Shown here piece by piece: positions 35,634 to 45,025 of a stretch of DNA of 45,090 nt (positions are counted from its first letter, which is position 1; each line of letters opens with the position of its first letter). A program made the position numbers and the translations under genes. The DNA comes from an uncultured Verrucomicrobiota bacterium (GTDB taxonomy: Bacteria; Verrucomicrobiota; Verrucomicrobiia; Limisphaerales; UBA1100), in assembly GCA_902551155.1 (NCBI GenBank), contig CACDBG010000011.1:1-45090 (forward strand), read 5' to 3'. The notes under the pieces were generated by a model. It did no database searches, was not told where the DNA came from, and saw only the letters and a program-made list of their open reading frames with translations.

Positions 35634-37166
35634 TTACTCGTAGCGCAGTGCCTCAGCAGGATCCAGTTGTGCTGCGCGACGTGCTGGTAATACCCCCGCC
35701 AAAGCGCCAACGGCAGCTGCCGCAATCATCATCAAGGGTAATACCCACCATGGAGTAACAAATAGATCAGATACCCCAAGAATATGGCCCCAATTACCTC
35801 CCGGCACATACGGCAATCCTTGTGAGGCATAAATGTTTCCAATGATGCAGAGAAATTTTCCAAACAAATATCCAATTAAACCTCCAATGAGTCCAATGGC
35901 TCCAGCTTCAGCAGCAAACATAGCTGCGACATAGCCTCGTGTCGCACCGATAGCCTGTAATACCCCTATTTCCCGTTTGCGTTCACTGACCGCCATGAAA
36001 AGCGTGTTAACAATCGAGAAAAAAGCCACCACTCCGGCAATCATCACGAAGACCGTTAAAATTGCTGAAAGAGCCCCAAATAAACCATGAATAAAACCGA
36101 TTACATCTTCCAAGGTGGTCGCCTTCATCCCCATTTTCTTTATTTCCCTTTTAATCCTCGGAATTTCCTTTGGATCACTGACCCTCACCAAGCCTTCTAT
36201 ACCAAACTTGCCGTCCTTGCCTCTTCGATAAAGATCCGGATTACGTAGAAATACTCTTCCCATCTCGGCAATTAAATCAGGCGGAAGATATATCATGTTG
36301 GTCAGTAGCCCCTTTTTGGAAACGCCAACCACTTTGGCCTCAAATTCCTTGGCATTGCCCGGCTTGGTCGTGAGTGCCTGAATCTCCGAGGAGTTAGCCA
36401 AATCGCGTAACATGACGAGCGTCGTAACCATCGCCAACTCAGGATCCTCTGGCGGATTACGCATCAGAAAAGCTATATCCCTTATTTTATCCAAGAACTT
36501 TAAATCCATCTGCCCGCCACCAGCCATGGCAATGTAGGCATCCTCTTGGATTCGGATGTTAACCGTTTGCCCAATGAGTTGACTGGGCTCGGTATAGCCC
36601 AAGGCAACGAGATAGGCCTCTGAAACGATGCATTCACGCGCCTGTTCACTGGTAAAATCACTTCCATAAGCCAACATATCCGGACCAGCCATAATCCATG
36701 GCCGAACAATAGCATCAAACTGACGGTCATCGCCCACTACCTGCATGGATTTAGGCATAACCCAAATCTCGGGTTGCACCTCTTCTACCCCATCAATTTT
36801 CTTCAGTTCATCAATGGTTTCGTGGGGAATATGCCTGAACTCAAATGCACCAGGTATTTCCTCCTTATTCTCTTCAGTCACTTGTTGCGGAGGTTCACCT
36901 AGTCCACCAAACATCCCCCTGGCCATTTTTTCCGGAGCTCCACCTTTTTTAAGCCGCACCTTGATCATGTGCTCATCCCAAACGGCCCGAATTTGTTGAT
37001 CAAGAAAGACCGATAATCCGTTGGAAAGAGAAAGAATTAAAACGACCAGAAAAGAACCAATAATCACCCCGGTCATAGTAAGCAGTGCCCGAAGCTTCTT
37101 GCGGAACAAGTTCAAGAATACATCAAACAGCAAATCGCGAAGTCCGGATGGTGACAGGAGTTTCAT
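35634..37166 (-). CDS. ABC transporter permease, MacB/FtsX type
   Basis: A 510-residue membrane protein. It has an N-terminal helix (LRALLTMTGVIIGSFLVVLILSL is split here by its usual RKK-LRA start), a large MacB-type periplasmic domain (about residues 50-360), and a C-terminal FtsX domain with three helices (FVMIAGVVAFFSIVNTLFMAV, then SERKREIGVLQAIGATRGYV, and two more near the end). The RKREIGVLQAIGAT coupling helix is the family mark. It starts seven bases after the ATPase gene ends, so the two form one exporter or mechanotransmission complex, of the MacAB or LolCDE kind. The cargo is unknown. Confidence 0.94.
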   Translation of the reverse strand: MKLLSPSGLRDLLFDVFLNLFRKKLRALLTMTGVIIGSFLVVLILSLSNGLSVFLDQQIRAVWDEHMIKVRLKKGGAPEKMARGMFGGLGEPPQQVTEENKEEIPGAFEFRHIPHETIDELKKIDGVEEVQPEIWVMPKSMQVVGDDRQFDAIVRPWIMAGPDMLAYGSDFTSEQARECIVSEAYLVALGYTEPSQLIGQTVNIRIQEDAYIAMAGGGQMDLKFLDKIRDIAFLMRNPPEDPELAMVTTLVMLRDLANSSEIQALTTKPGNAKEFEAKVVGVSKKGLLTNMIYLPPDLIAEMGRVFLRNPDLYRRGKDGKFGIEGLVRVSDPKEIPRIKREIKKMGMKATTLEDVIGFIHGLFGALSAILTVFVMIAGVVAFFSIVNTLFMAVSERKREIGVLQAIGATRGYVAAMFAAEAGAIGLIGGLIGYLFGKFLCIIGNIYASQGLPYVPGGNWGHILGVSDLFVTPWWVLPLMMIAAAAVGALAGVLPARRAAQLDPAEALRYE

Positions 37167-37173
37167 AGCTTAA

Positions 37174-38169
37174 TTATTTTAACTCACTTGTGTTAACCAA
37201 TTCCACTACGCAACCTGCATCCTCGAAACGATTTTTTAACTCCTCAGCCTTTTCACGCTCAACCTCGTCTAAAACAATAAATGGCAAATCATTTAAAATA
37301 ACCGAGATATCGAAAAGCCCAAGATCAGGTCGAACTTCATGAATAATATCAATTGCCTTAGCCTGACAAAAACCAGTTTCTAATATGACAACCTTTACTG
37401 AAGTAGACTGAGTTATTTCAACAAGCTCCTGATCTTGTGCCATATCAATTTCAGGTTCTATAACAGGAGGTACTATTAATTCTTCTGAGGCAACGGTCTT
37501 CTGTTGGAGTTTACCTCCACCTAAACGGAACTGAACCTCTGTCTGGTTAGCCAATTCGGGGTTATGGGTAACTAATACCACGGTGATGTCCTGATCCTTA
37601 TTCAGGTTAAGTAAAATCTCTGTGACGGCCGCACCGGTTTTCTCATCCAGATTGCCGGTCGGTTCATCAGCCAAAAGTAGCTTAGGGCGATTGGCCAAGG
37701 CCCGGGCAATTGCCACCCGTTGACGTTCCCCTCCCGACAACTGTTGAGGCCGGTGATCTCCGCGATGCCCCAAACCCACCAATTCAATAAGTTCATTAGC
37801 TCGTTCCCTGCGTTCGGTTCGACTGACCTGCGCAAGCTTTAAGGGTACCTCCACATTTTCAATAGCCGTTAAGTGACTTAGTAAAAAGAAATCCTGAAAA
37901 ACAAATCCTACCGTACTTCGGCGGTATGCTGCCAAGTCCGGAGGAGTCATCCCGTTAAGTTCCTGGTCATACACCGATATCGATCCAGAAGACGGAGTAT
38001 CGAGCCCACCCAGAAGTGCCATCAGAGTTGATTTACCGGAACCACTGGGGCCTATCACCGCAGCCAACCTACCGCGCTCAAGAGAAACAGTCAGCCCATC
38101 CAAAGCGCGTACTTCTTCATCTCCCACGTGAAAGACACGCGTTAAATCCTGTGCTTCAATAGCAGACAT
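37174..38169 (-). CDS. LolD/MacB-type ABC ATPase with C-terminal L7/L12-like domain
   Basis: A 331-residue protein. Residues 1-225 are a normal LolD/MacB-type ATPase: Walker A GPSGSGKST, Q-loop FVFQDFFLLS, signature LSGGERQRVAIARAL, Walker B LLLADEPTGNLD and the switch VLVTHNPE. The usual family length is about 225-250. Residues about 250-331 are extra and resemble the C-terminal domain of ribosomal protein L7/L12: KVVILETGF, then EVRPDLGLFDISVILNDLP, and EREKAEELKNRFEDAGCVVEL. The linker between them is acidic. The domain may regulate or dock the ATPase. It heads the four-gene minus-strand operon. Confidence 0.93.
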   Translation of the reverse strand: MSAIEAQDLTRVFHVGDEEVRALDGLTVSLERGRLAAVIGPSGSGKSTLMALLGGLDTPSSGSISVYDQELNGMTPPDLAAYRRSTVGFVFQDFFLLSHLTAIENVEVPLKLAQVSRTERRERANELIELVGLGHRGDHRPQQLSGGERQRVAIARALANRPKLLLADEPTGNLDEKTGAAVTEILLNLNKDQDITVVLVTHNPELANQTEVQFRLGGGKLQQKTVASEELIVPPVIEPEIDMAQDQELVEITQSTSVKVVILETGFCQAKAIDIIHEVRPDLGLFDISVILNDLPFIVLDEVEREKAEELKNRFEDAGCVVELVNTSELK

Positions 38170-38261
38170 GTGGAGCCGGATACGTTGCCCTAGAAGAGGG
38201 GGTTACGGCGAGTTCAAAAATTACAAACCCAATCTGATATAAATTATCACTGAAAACGCGA

Positions 38262-38717
38262 TTACTTCGTGATGTTGCTGTGGATGTCGCAGTTAGGTAA
38301 TTCTTTCTGTAACTCATCAATCTGAGCTTTGGTGAGTGAAGGGTTGTTACTCAGATCCAGCGCCCCCAGCTGCGTGAGCTTCTCCAGACCCTTCACTGAG
38401 GTCAGCTGTTTGTCATCGAGCTGTAGCATCGTTACATTCTCCAAATCCGCCTCAGTAAGTTCACCTGTGGGTTTCTTGAGTTCCTCTCGGATTACTTTTT
38501 CTATCTTTGCTTGATTCGGATCTGTGAGGTCAAAACCAGAATTAGGAGGTGCAGCAGGAATGCTTACAGAAGGTGTAGGTTTAACAACAGGCGGTCGTGA
38601 GGAGGTCCCAAATGCGATGAACCCAACTACAACAAGGCCTACAAAGAAGAGCAATCCAGCTAACCCCAGTACGATACCTCCGATAATAAGGCCATTACCC
38701 TCGGATCCCTCACGCAT
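38262..38717 (-). CDS. Small single-helix membrane protein with leucine-rich-repeat-like C-terminus
   Basis: A 151-residue protein from the ATG at 38717 (MREGSEGNG). One membrane helix (about residues 10-37, LIIGGIVLGLAGLLFFVGLV and following) is followed by a Pro/Ser-rich linker and a C-terminal domain with LRR-like repeats: LENVTMLQLDDKQLTSVKGLEKL and TQLGALDLSNNPSLTKAQIDEL, split across two repeats. The soluble part would face the periplasm or cytoplasm; orientation is unclear. It lies 97 bases after the PSD1 gene on the same strand. No function is known. Confidence 0.8.
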   Translation of the reverse strand: MREGSEGNGLIIGGIVLGLAGLLFFVGLVVVGFIAFGTSSRPPVVKPTPSVSIPAAPPNSGFDLTDPNQAKIEKVIREELKKPTGELTEADLENVTMLQLDDKQLTSVKGLEKLTQLGALDLSNNPSLTKAQIDELQKELPNCDIHSNITK

Positions 38718-38814
38718 ATCTAATTTCAACACGAGGGACGGGTTTTGACTAGAGATAACTCCCCAAAAAGTAGCCCTCAAGGAGTTTCACAGGGCAAAGC
38801 GCCGGCTGCGTCGC

Positions 38815-41706
38815 CTAATGCAAAAAGATGAATTCTTTCACGTTAAGTAAACCGTGACATAGATCGCTCCACGCTTTCTCTCCGGGCTGAGCTTCTTTAT
38901 GGGCCTTAGCCTGTGTTGCCAGAAATGTCTGCGCTGCAAGCGCCTCCTCCTTATCTGGTAATCGGCCAAAGGCCAATTGATAGGCAATATTCACGCGTTG
39001 GTTATCACCATTACCCATGCCCAGAATCCGCTTGGCCCAAAGCTTGGATTGCTCCACCACAAAGGGGTCATTCATCATGATCAACGACTGGGCCGGCACA
39101 TTGGATGTTGTGCGACGACCGAAAGTTGAGAGAGGCTGAGGCATATCAAAAGCCAACATCATGGGCGAAAGAAAATTGCGGCGTACCTCTTGGTAAATCG
39201 TACGTCGCCCTGCTCCATCCAGAGGGCCTGATCGTCCCGGCCTTCCGCGGCCTTCCATGAAGGTGGTCAAATGTACTGCCACCGGTGCCCCATACATTTT
39301 CTTATCCAACCTACCGGACACTGCGAGAATAGCATCACGAATGGCCTCTCCCTGCAGACGACGTACCGGCATACGGTGAAGAAGTATATTAGTCGGATCC
39401 TTGGCTTCACTAACTGCATTAACTGGCTTACTACTCATCTGGTAGGTTTGAGACAGTATTACTTCACGTATCAGCTGCTTGGTGGACCATTTCTTTTCAA
39501 TAAGCCGGTTGGCCAGCCAATCCAGCAGCTGCGGATGCGAAGGTTTTTCTCCCAAAACACCAAAGTTATCGGTGCTGGGCACAATGCCTCGTCCAAAAAG
39601 ATGATGCCATATCCGGTTCACATATACTCGCGCCGTTAAAGGGTTCCTGGGATCGGCAATGTGGCGGGCTAATTCCAACCGGCCTGTTCCTTCGACAGAT
39701 GCCTTATTCTCTCCGGCAATGGCCGTGAGATATCCTCGTTGAATTTCTTTTCCAGGATTTTTATGACTGCCTCGAATGAAAAGGTTTTCGTTGCGACCGG
39801 AACCCTCCAGCATTACCGGAACCACTGCAGGTCGGGCAATGGATCCAGCCAGTTTATTGTACTCAGCCAAAAGCTTGGGAGCACCTCCTTCGGTTACCTT
39901 GATTGGTTCCGGCAATTTTGGAACCAGAATCGATGGAGGCCGATTGTTATCTGATAGCCAAAGTTGCTGCACCGCACCATAGGCATCAGGCCCTGATCCT
40001 TTCCCTCCGGGATCACTACTGGAGAGATCGACAATTTCGAAGTAACAATCGTGGCCTTTCCACATACCCAGATTAAAGGTGACCCAATGAGGCTTATCAT
40101 TTTTGATATGACGGGTCAGGCTGCCGTAAATTGGATTACGAATGACTTTGAAATTATCCACCACCACGTTAAACCGAACATCAGTGCCCAAGGCCAGGAT
40201 ATGGATGAAATTTTGCGCAATGGTAAAAGTAGGTGAACGCAAGGTACCCTGAAACTTCCGACTCACGAGAGCGCCGTGCAACCAGTCGGCTAGCACCGGA
40301 CGAACAGATTGACCTTCAATGGTAAAGTCACCTGAAGCGGTAAATGCATCATGCCACGCTGTGCCATCAGCAAACCAATCCTTGCCCTTGGTTTGGCGAA
40401 TATCAGTAATCAAAGTGTAGCCATCGGTTTTAACTTCAGAATTTACGATAGGCTGAGTCTTAATGGAATCACCCAGTACAGTAGCAATTTTCTTTTTAAA
40501 GGCCGTAAGTTGCTCTTTTTTATTACTAAAGGCCTGTTGGCCATCAACTGATCCATGGGAAAAACTACTACTCTTTACCAAACCATAGAGTGAGTAGTAA
40601 TCAGCCGTGCTAATAGCATCAAACTTATGGTCATGACAACGGGCACAAGCAACGGTCATTGCCTGAAAGCTCTTGGTAAGCACATCAATTTGATTATCGA
40701 TGATCTCTGCCTGATAAGCCCGGACATCCACCGGTGAATGACAATGCTGCCCCATCCACCACCAAGTGGTAGCCAAACGGCTTTCATTCCACCCTCCCTC
40801 CTTGGCATAACGGGGTGTGATTTGATCACCGGCAATATGCTCCAGAATCAACCGATCATAAGGAACATCCTGATTAAAAGCCCGAATCACATAATCGCGA
40901 TAACGCCATATATCCTGATTCACAAAATCGAATTCATGGCCAAACGTTTCGGCGTAACGCATCAGATCCAGCCAATGCCGACCCCAACGCTCACCAAAAT
41001 GAGGTGAGGCCAATAGACCATCAATCACTTTTTCAAACGCATGGGGTGAATTATCATTCAGGAAGATATCCACCTGTTCCGGAGTAGGCGGCAACCCTAT
41101 CAGATCGAAGTAAGCCCTTCGGATTAATGTACGCTTGGCAGCCGGACCTATCGGCTGAAGCCCTGCACCTTCAAGCTCTGCAAGAATGAACAGGTCAACA
41201 GGCGTGGAGGCCCACCCCTTCCTTTTAACCGCTGGAGGACTATTCTTATTAAGAGCACCCCAAGCCCAGTGTTTGGCTTTCCGTTCCTGGAGATTAAATT
41301 CCTCGGCCGCACCCCCACCAATATTGTTTTCCTCAGGCCATGGGGCACCTCGCTTCACCCATTGAGTTAAATCAGCAATCTGAGACTCACTTAGCTTCCC
41401 GCGAGGCGGCATTTCCAAATCCACATTGTTATAGCGAACTGCTTCGATCAATAGACTTTGGTCTGGCTTCTCGGCGACGATTGCCGGACCAGTATCGCCT
41501 CCCTTCAGCACGCCAACACGATGGTCAAGCCGCAACCCGCCTTTTAATTTCTTCGAATTGGAGCTATGGCATTTATAGCAATTCTCAGCAAGCAGGGGCC
41601 GGATTTTCTTCTCGAAGAAATCCAAATCCTGTGCCGAAAAATCCGCACCAAAAGAGATCATTCCTCCAGTAAAAAAAATTGCGGATAAGACGGGGCGTGC
41701 ACTCAT
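38815..41706 (-). CDS. PSCyt1/DUF1549/DUF1553 cytochrome protein without LamG insert
   Basis: A 963-residue exported protein (signal ending near ISFGA). The cytochrome c-type domain has NCYKCHSS (C43, C46, H47); DUF1549 has DLIGLPPTPEQVD, HFGERWGRHWLDLMRYAET and the second heme motif VACARCHDHKFDAIS; a beta-rich domain follows; DUF1553 has NPLTARVYVNRIWHHLFGRG and VPAQSLIMMNDPF and ends AWSDLCHGLLNVKEFIFLH. The end runs straight from the RLPDKEEALAAQTFL helix to the last helix, with none of the insert seen in the other PSD1 gene here. Unusually, no DUF1501 gene follows; a small LRR membrane protein does. Confidence 0.94.
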   Translation of the reverse strand: MSARPVLSAIFFTGGMISFGADFSAQDLDFFEKKIRPLLAENCYKCHSSNSKKLKGGLRLDHRVGVLKGGDTGPAIVAEKPDQSLLIEAVRYNNVDLEMPPRGKLSESQIADLTQWVKRGAPWPEENNIGGGAAEEFNLQERKAKHWAWGALNKNSPPAVKRKGWASTPVDLFILAELEGAGLQPIGPAAKRTLIRRAYFDLIGLPPTPEQVDIFLNDNSPHAFEKVIDGLLASPHFGERWGRHWLDLMRYAETFGHEFDFVNQDIWRYRDYVIRAFNQDVPYDRLILEHIAGDQITPRYAKEGGWNESRLATTWWWMGQHCHSPVDVRAYQAEIIDNQIDVLTKSFQAMTVACARCHDHKFDAISTADYYSLYGLVKSSSFSHGSVDGQQAFSNKKEQLTAFKKKIATVLGDSIKTQPIVNSEVKTDGYTLITDIRQTKGKDWFADGTAWHDAFTASGDFTIEGQSVRPVLADWLHGALVSRKFQGTLRSPTFTIAQNFIHILALGTDVRFNVVVDNFKVIRNPIYGSLTRHIKNDKPHWVTFNLGMWKGHDCYFEIVDLSSSDPGGKGSGPDAYGAVQQLWLSDNNRPPSILVPKLPEPIKVTEGGAPKLLAEYNKLAGSIARPAVVPVMLEGSGRNENLFIRGSHKNPGKEIQRGYLTAIAGENKASVEGTGRLELARHIADPRNPLTARVYVNRIWHHLFGRGIVPSTDNFGVLGEKPSHPQLLDWLANRLIEKKWSTKQLIREVILSQTYQMSSKPVNAVSEAKDPTNILLHRMPVRRLQGEAIRDAILAVSGRLDKKMYGAPVAVHLTTFMEGRGRPGRSGPLDGAGRRTIYQEVRRNFLSPMMLAFDMPQPLSTFGRRTTSNVPAQSLIMMNDPFVVEQSKLWAKRILGMGNGDNQRVNIAYQLAFGRLPDKEEALAAQTFLATQAKAHKEAQPGEKAWSDLCHGLLNVKEFIFLH

Positions 41707-41794
41707 TGGTTATATTGTAATCTTACAGGCTAACAAATCAATGCATGGTTTGCTTGGCTTAAACTGGATTTTTCCGCATTTTGAACGGAGTTTT

Positions 41795-43294
41795 GTGACT
41801 AATTCCCAACACATTGAGAATCCCGATGTCATTTTAATCGGAAGCGGAGTAATGAGCGCCACTTTGGGTGCCGTTCTGAAAAACCTCCAGCCAAACCTGA
41901 AAATTCAACTCTATGAAGTGACTGAAGATTTGGCTCAGGAAAGCTCCAACGGCTGGAACAATGCCGGTACCGGCCACGCAGGAATTTGTGAATTGAGCTA
42001 TACCGCGAACCGGGGGGAAAACGGTGAAGTAGACGTAAGTCAAGCAATCGAGATTTTCCATCAATTCGAGCAATCCAAATACTTCTGGGGATATCTTATT
42101 CGCGAAGGAATTATTGATGATCCCAAAAAATTCGTTAACCCGTTGCCTCACATTGCCTTTGTTTACGGGCAGAAACAGGTAGATTTCCTTAAGTCACGAT
42201 ATGAAGGCATGAGTTCCCACCATTTTTTTGGCAGCATGGAATACACCGATGATCGTAATGTGATCAGCAATTGGGCACCTTTGGTGGTAAACGGTCGGGA
42301 TAACACACCCATTGCCGCAACAAAAATGGATCGTGGGACTGACATCGACTTCGGCGCATTATCAGATTTATTGATCCAATGGTTAGGCCGACAGCCCGAC
42401 TGCCGTTACGCCACCCAACATCGAGTCACTGATCTCACGCAAAACAGAGATGGATGGGAGGTGGAGATTCAAGATCTAAAAGGCAAACGTAAATTTCAAA
42501 ACCAAGCCAAGTTCGTTTTTATCGGCGCAGGAGGAGGCAGTCTGCCATTATTACAAAAATCGGGAATTACAGAGAGTAAAGGGTTTGGTGGATTTCCAAT
42601 TGGCGGGCAGTGGCTGGTTTGCCGAAAACCCAAAATCGTTAATCAACATCTAGCAAAGGTATATGGGATGTCTCCTGGTGCGGCGCCAACCATGGCTGTC
42701 CCTCACTTGGATACCCGCGTTATTGACGGGAAAAAGGCCCTCCTCTTTGGACCTTATGCAGCGTGGACGACCAAGTTCCTGCATCAAGGCGGTAGCTTTT
42801 TGGATTTGCCCGGCTCCATTCGAACCGACAACCTCGCTTCGCTCATCAAAGTGGGGCTGCATAACATACCGCTGGTCAACTACCTTATTCAGCAGGGACT
42901 CCAAAGCATGAATACGCGCATGAAGGAACTTCGTAATTTTTATCCAGAAGCAAAAACTGAGGACTGGGAACTCATTGATGCAGGTATCCGTGTGCAGGCA
43001 ATTAAAAAGGAGGATGGTGACGCGGGTATTGTCCACTTCGGCACCGAGGTATTGACTGACAAAGATAAAACAATTTCCGCGTTACTCGGCGCATCGCCCG
43101 GCGCGTCGGTTTCGGTAAATATTATTCTCGAGATCGTAAAGGAATCCTTCAGCCACTTACTGGAGACTAAAGAAGGGCGTCAACGGATGAAGGAAATGGT
43201 TCCCTCTTATGATGAAAATCTCATCGATACTGCCCTAGCTACCCGACAATCCATTCTCAGTGAACAAGCCGAAAAATCTCTTCAACTTATTTGA
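41795..43294 (+). CDS. mqo: Malate:quinone oxidoreductase (Mqo)
   Basis: A 499-residue FAD enzyme of the inner membrane face that oxidises malate to oxaloacetate and passes electrons to quinone. Landmarks are the FAD motif LIGSGVMSATLGAVL, SSNGWNNAGTGHAGICELSYT, FVNPLPHIAFVYG, MDRGTDIDFGAL and the C-terminal LLGASPGASVSV. The GTG at 41795 is preferred because a GGAG lies 5 bases upstream and the length then fits the family; the ATG at 41741 would add 18 residues not typical of Mqo. It is divergent from the PSD1 gene, and a ROK kinase starts 2 bases after its stop. Confidence 0.95.
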   Translation: MTNSQHIENPDVILIGSGVMSATLGAVLKNLQPNLKIQLYEVTEDLAQESSNGWNNAGTGHAGICELSYTANRGENGEVDVSQAIEIFHQFEQSKYFWGYLIREGIIDDPKKFVNPLPHIAFVYGQKQVDFLKSRYEGMSSHHFFGSMEYTDDRNVISNWAPLVVNGRDNTPIAATKMDRGTDIDFGALSDLLIQWLGRQPDCRYATQHRVTDLTQNRDGWEVEIQDLKGKRKFQNQAKFVFIGAGGGSLPLLQKSGITESKGFGGFPIGGQWLVCRKPKIVNQHLAKVYGMSPGAAPTMAVPHLDTRVIDGKKALLFGPYAAWTTKFLHQGGSFLDLPGSIRTDNLASLIKVGLHNIPLVNYLIQQGLQSMNTRMKELRNFYPEAKTEDWELIDAGIRVQAIKKEDGDAGIVHFGTEVLTDKDKTISALLGASPGASVSVNIILEIVKESFSHLLETKEGRQRMKEMVPSYDENLIDTALATRQSILSEQAEKSLQLI

Positions 43295-43296
43295 TT

Positions 43297-44208
43297 ATGA
43301 ACAAATCTCTTCGTATTGGCATCGAGATCGGCGGCACTAAACAACAGATCGTTACTGGAAACAACCAAGGTAATATCATTGAACGCCACCGATTTAATCT
43401 GGAGCCCAATGCCAATGCCATAGATATTCAAAAAAGAATCGAAGAAGAACTAAGCAAAGTGATCGCCACTCATCAACCGGACCGCATTGGAGTGGGCTTT
43501 GGAGGTCCGGTTAATATGGCCACAGGCAAAATTGCCACTTCTCATCAAATAGAAGGCTGGAGCGGCTTTCCTTTACGTGATTGGCTGCACACCCTCACCA
43601 GCCTGCCTGTAATAATTGAAAATGATTCCAATACTGCTGCCTTGGCTGAAAGTTTATGTGGTGCAGGACGTGGTTATAATCCAGCCTTCTATATGAATAT
43701 GGGAAGCGGAGTTGGGGGAGGACTGGTAATTGATGGAAAGATTTATCATGGTGACACACTCGGGGAAGTGGAATTTGGTCACTTACGATTAAACCCCGAC
43801 GGCACCACTGTAGAAGATCAATGTTCAGGCTGGGCCGTAGACCAAGCCATTCGTGAGGCAGTCACAACCAACCCTGATTGTCCACTTGGGCAAAGCCTCG
43901 GTAATAAAACAGGTGGAGAAGCCAAATATCTTGCCGAGGCTCTGGCTCAAGGCGACGTCGTCGCTCAAGATATCCTTTCCTCAGTCACACGCCATCTTGC
44001 CTTTGCCCTTTCCCATGTGACACATCTAATTCATCCACAGGTAATTATTTTGGGTGGGGGATTGTCAATGGTCGGAGCACCCCTACGGAGGGGTATTGAA
44101 CAAAAACTTCCGCAGTTCCTGATGGAAATCTATGGTAATGGGCCAGAAATTAAACTAGCCGAATTAAGTGAAGATGCAGTCCCTGTAGGAGCATTACTAT
44201 TAGAGTAA
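43297..44208 (+). CDS. ROK family sugar kinase (glucokinase-like)
   Basis: A 303-residue cytoplasmic protein; ATG 43297 is two bases after the mqo stop. It has the ROK phosphate loop GIEIGGTKQQIV, IGVGFGGPVN, the sugar-site IENDSNTAALAE with its aspartate, and MGSGVGGGLVIDGKIYHG. The usual zinc-binding CxCGxxGCxE motif is missing: after GEVEFGHLRLNPDG the sequence reads VEDQCSGWAVDQ with a single cysteine. ROK proteins phosphorylate hexoses or N-acetyl-hexosamines, so this may act on sugar brought in by the CUT2 importer. Lack of a helix-turn-helix region argues against a repressor. Confidence 0.9.
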   Translation: MNKSLRIGIEIGGTKQQIVTGNNQGNIIERHRFNLEPNANAIDIQKRIEEELSKVIATHQPDRIGVGFGGPVNMATGKIATSHQIEGWSGFPLRDWLHTLTSLPVIIENDSNTAALAESLCGAGRGYNPAFYMNMGSGVGGGLVIDGKIYHGDTLGEVEFGHLRLNPDGTTVEDQCSGWAVDQAIREAVTTNPDCPLGQSLGNKTGGEAKYLAEALAQGDVVAQDILSSVTRHLAFALSHVTHLIHPQVIILGGGLSMVGAPLRRGIEQKLPQFLMEIYGNGPEIKLAELSEDAVPVGALLLE

Positions 44209-44209
44209 T

Positions 44210-45025
44210 ATGCTTTCTATTCTATCCAAAAATAAATCTTTTACTTCGATTTCGATCGAAAAAGGAGTGCTTGAAACCCACGGAATTAAATCGTGGATCT
44301 GGGATTCTGATGGCTGTTTATGGTACGGAGAGCAAGGAGCAATCAGATGTCGACTAGCTGTTAGAGAGGAGGATTTGGATGAGGCAACAAAAATATTAAA
44401 TAGCGCCTCTGCCAAAATCCCTGATACTGCCCAATCTGAAGAATCCCCAGCTACCAAAGTGACTTCACTCCCCTACTTCACCTTAACTTTTTTCTTAGGA
44501 CTCCTATTTATATTTATTTTAAATTTTTTAAATCAAACAACTTTGGAACCACCCTCCTTCATAGAAACGATCACTGCTTTTCCTATTAATTTATTTCTTT
44601 TGGGAGAAGCGTTTGTTTTTTACTCCTTTGGCATCCCTTCAGCAATAATTACTGATCTCATGGTGCTAATAAACTTTTTCCTCGTCATAATAATAGTATG
44701 CATGATTATTGAAAATAGGATACTCCTCTATATTGCCTCTATCATCCTCGCATCGATTGCATTACTCACTTCACCATGGCTAGTTAAGAGCGTAGGCATA
44801 GGGGGAGGTAAAGCAGTGCTTATGTTCATTATAAACCCGGGTGTTGTCGTTCTTTTTGCAGTCGTAAGTGCACCATTGGGCTGGAGCCTGCACTTGTTAA
44901 ATTTTTATAAAAATGGAACAGGTGTCCTGAAAACCTTTGGTACTAAATTCGTTCACATGGTCACTTGGCTGGCCATCTTTGCCGTATTCATTGCTTTATA
45001 TGGAAAGACCTCATTACGATTCTGA
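44210..45025 (+). CDS. DUF2007-like domain protein with multiple membrane helices
   Basis: A 271-residue protein whose ATG follows the ROK stop by one base. The first 70 residues resemble the DUF2007 putative signal-transducing domain (an ISIEKGVLETHGIKSWIWD start, GAIRCRLAVREEDLDEATKIL end). After a short acidic linker there are about five or six membrane helices (about 88-108, 122-142, 150-170, 174-196, 205-230, 248-265). The arrangement is that of a small soluble sensor on a membrane anchor. No specific function is known. Gene order suggests co-transcription with mqo and the kinase. Confidence 0.75.
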   Translation: MLSILSKNKSFTSISIEKGVLETHGIKSWIWDSDGCLWYGEQGAIRCRLAVREEDLDEATKILNSASAKIPDTAQSEESPATKVTSLPYFTLTFFLGLLFIFILNFLNQTTLEPPSFIETITAFPINLFLLGEAFVFYSFGIPSAIITDLMVLINFFLVIIIVCMIIENRILLYIASIILASIALLTSPWLVKSVGIGGGKAVLMFIINPGVVVLFAVVSAPLGWSLHLLNFYKNGTGVLKTFGTKFVHMVTWLAIFAVFIALYGKTSLRF

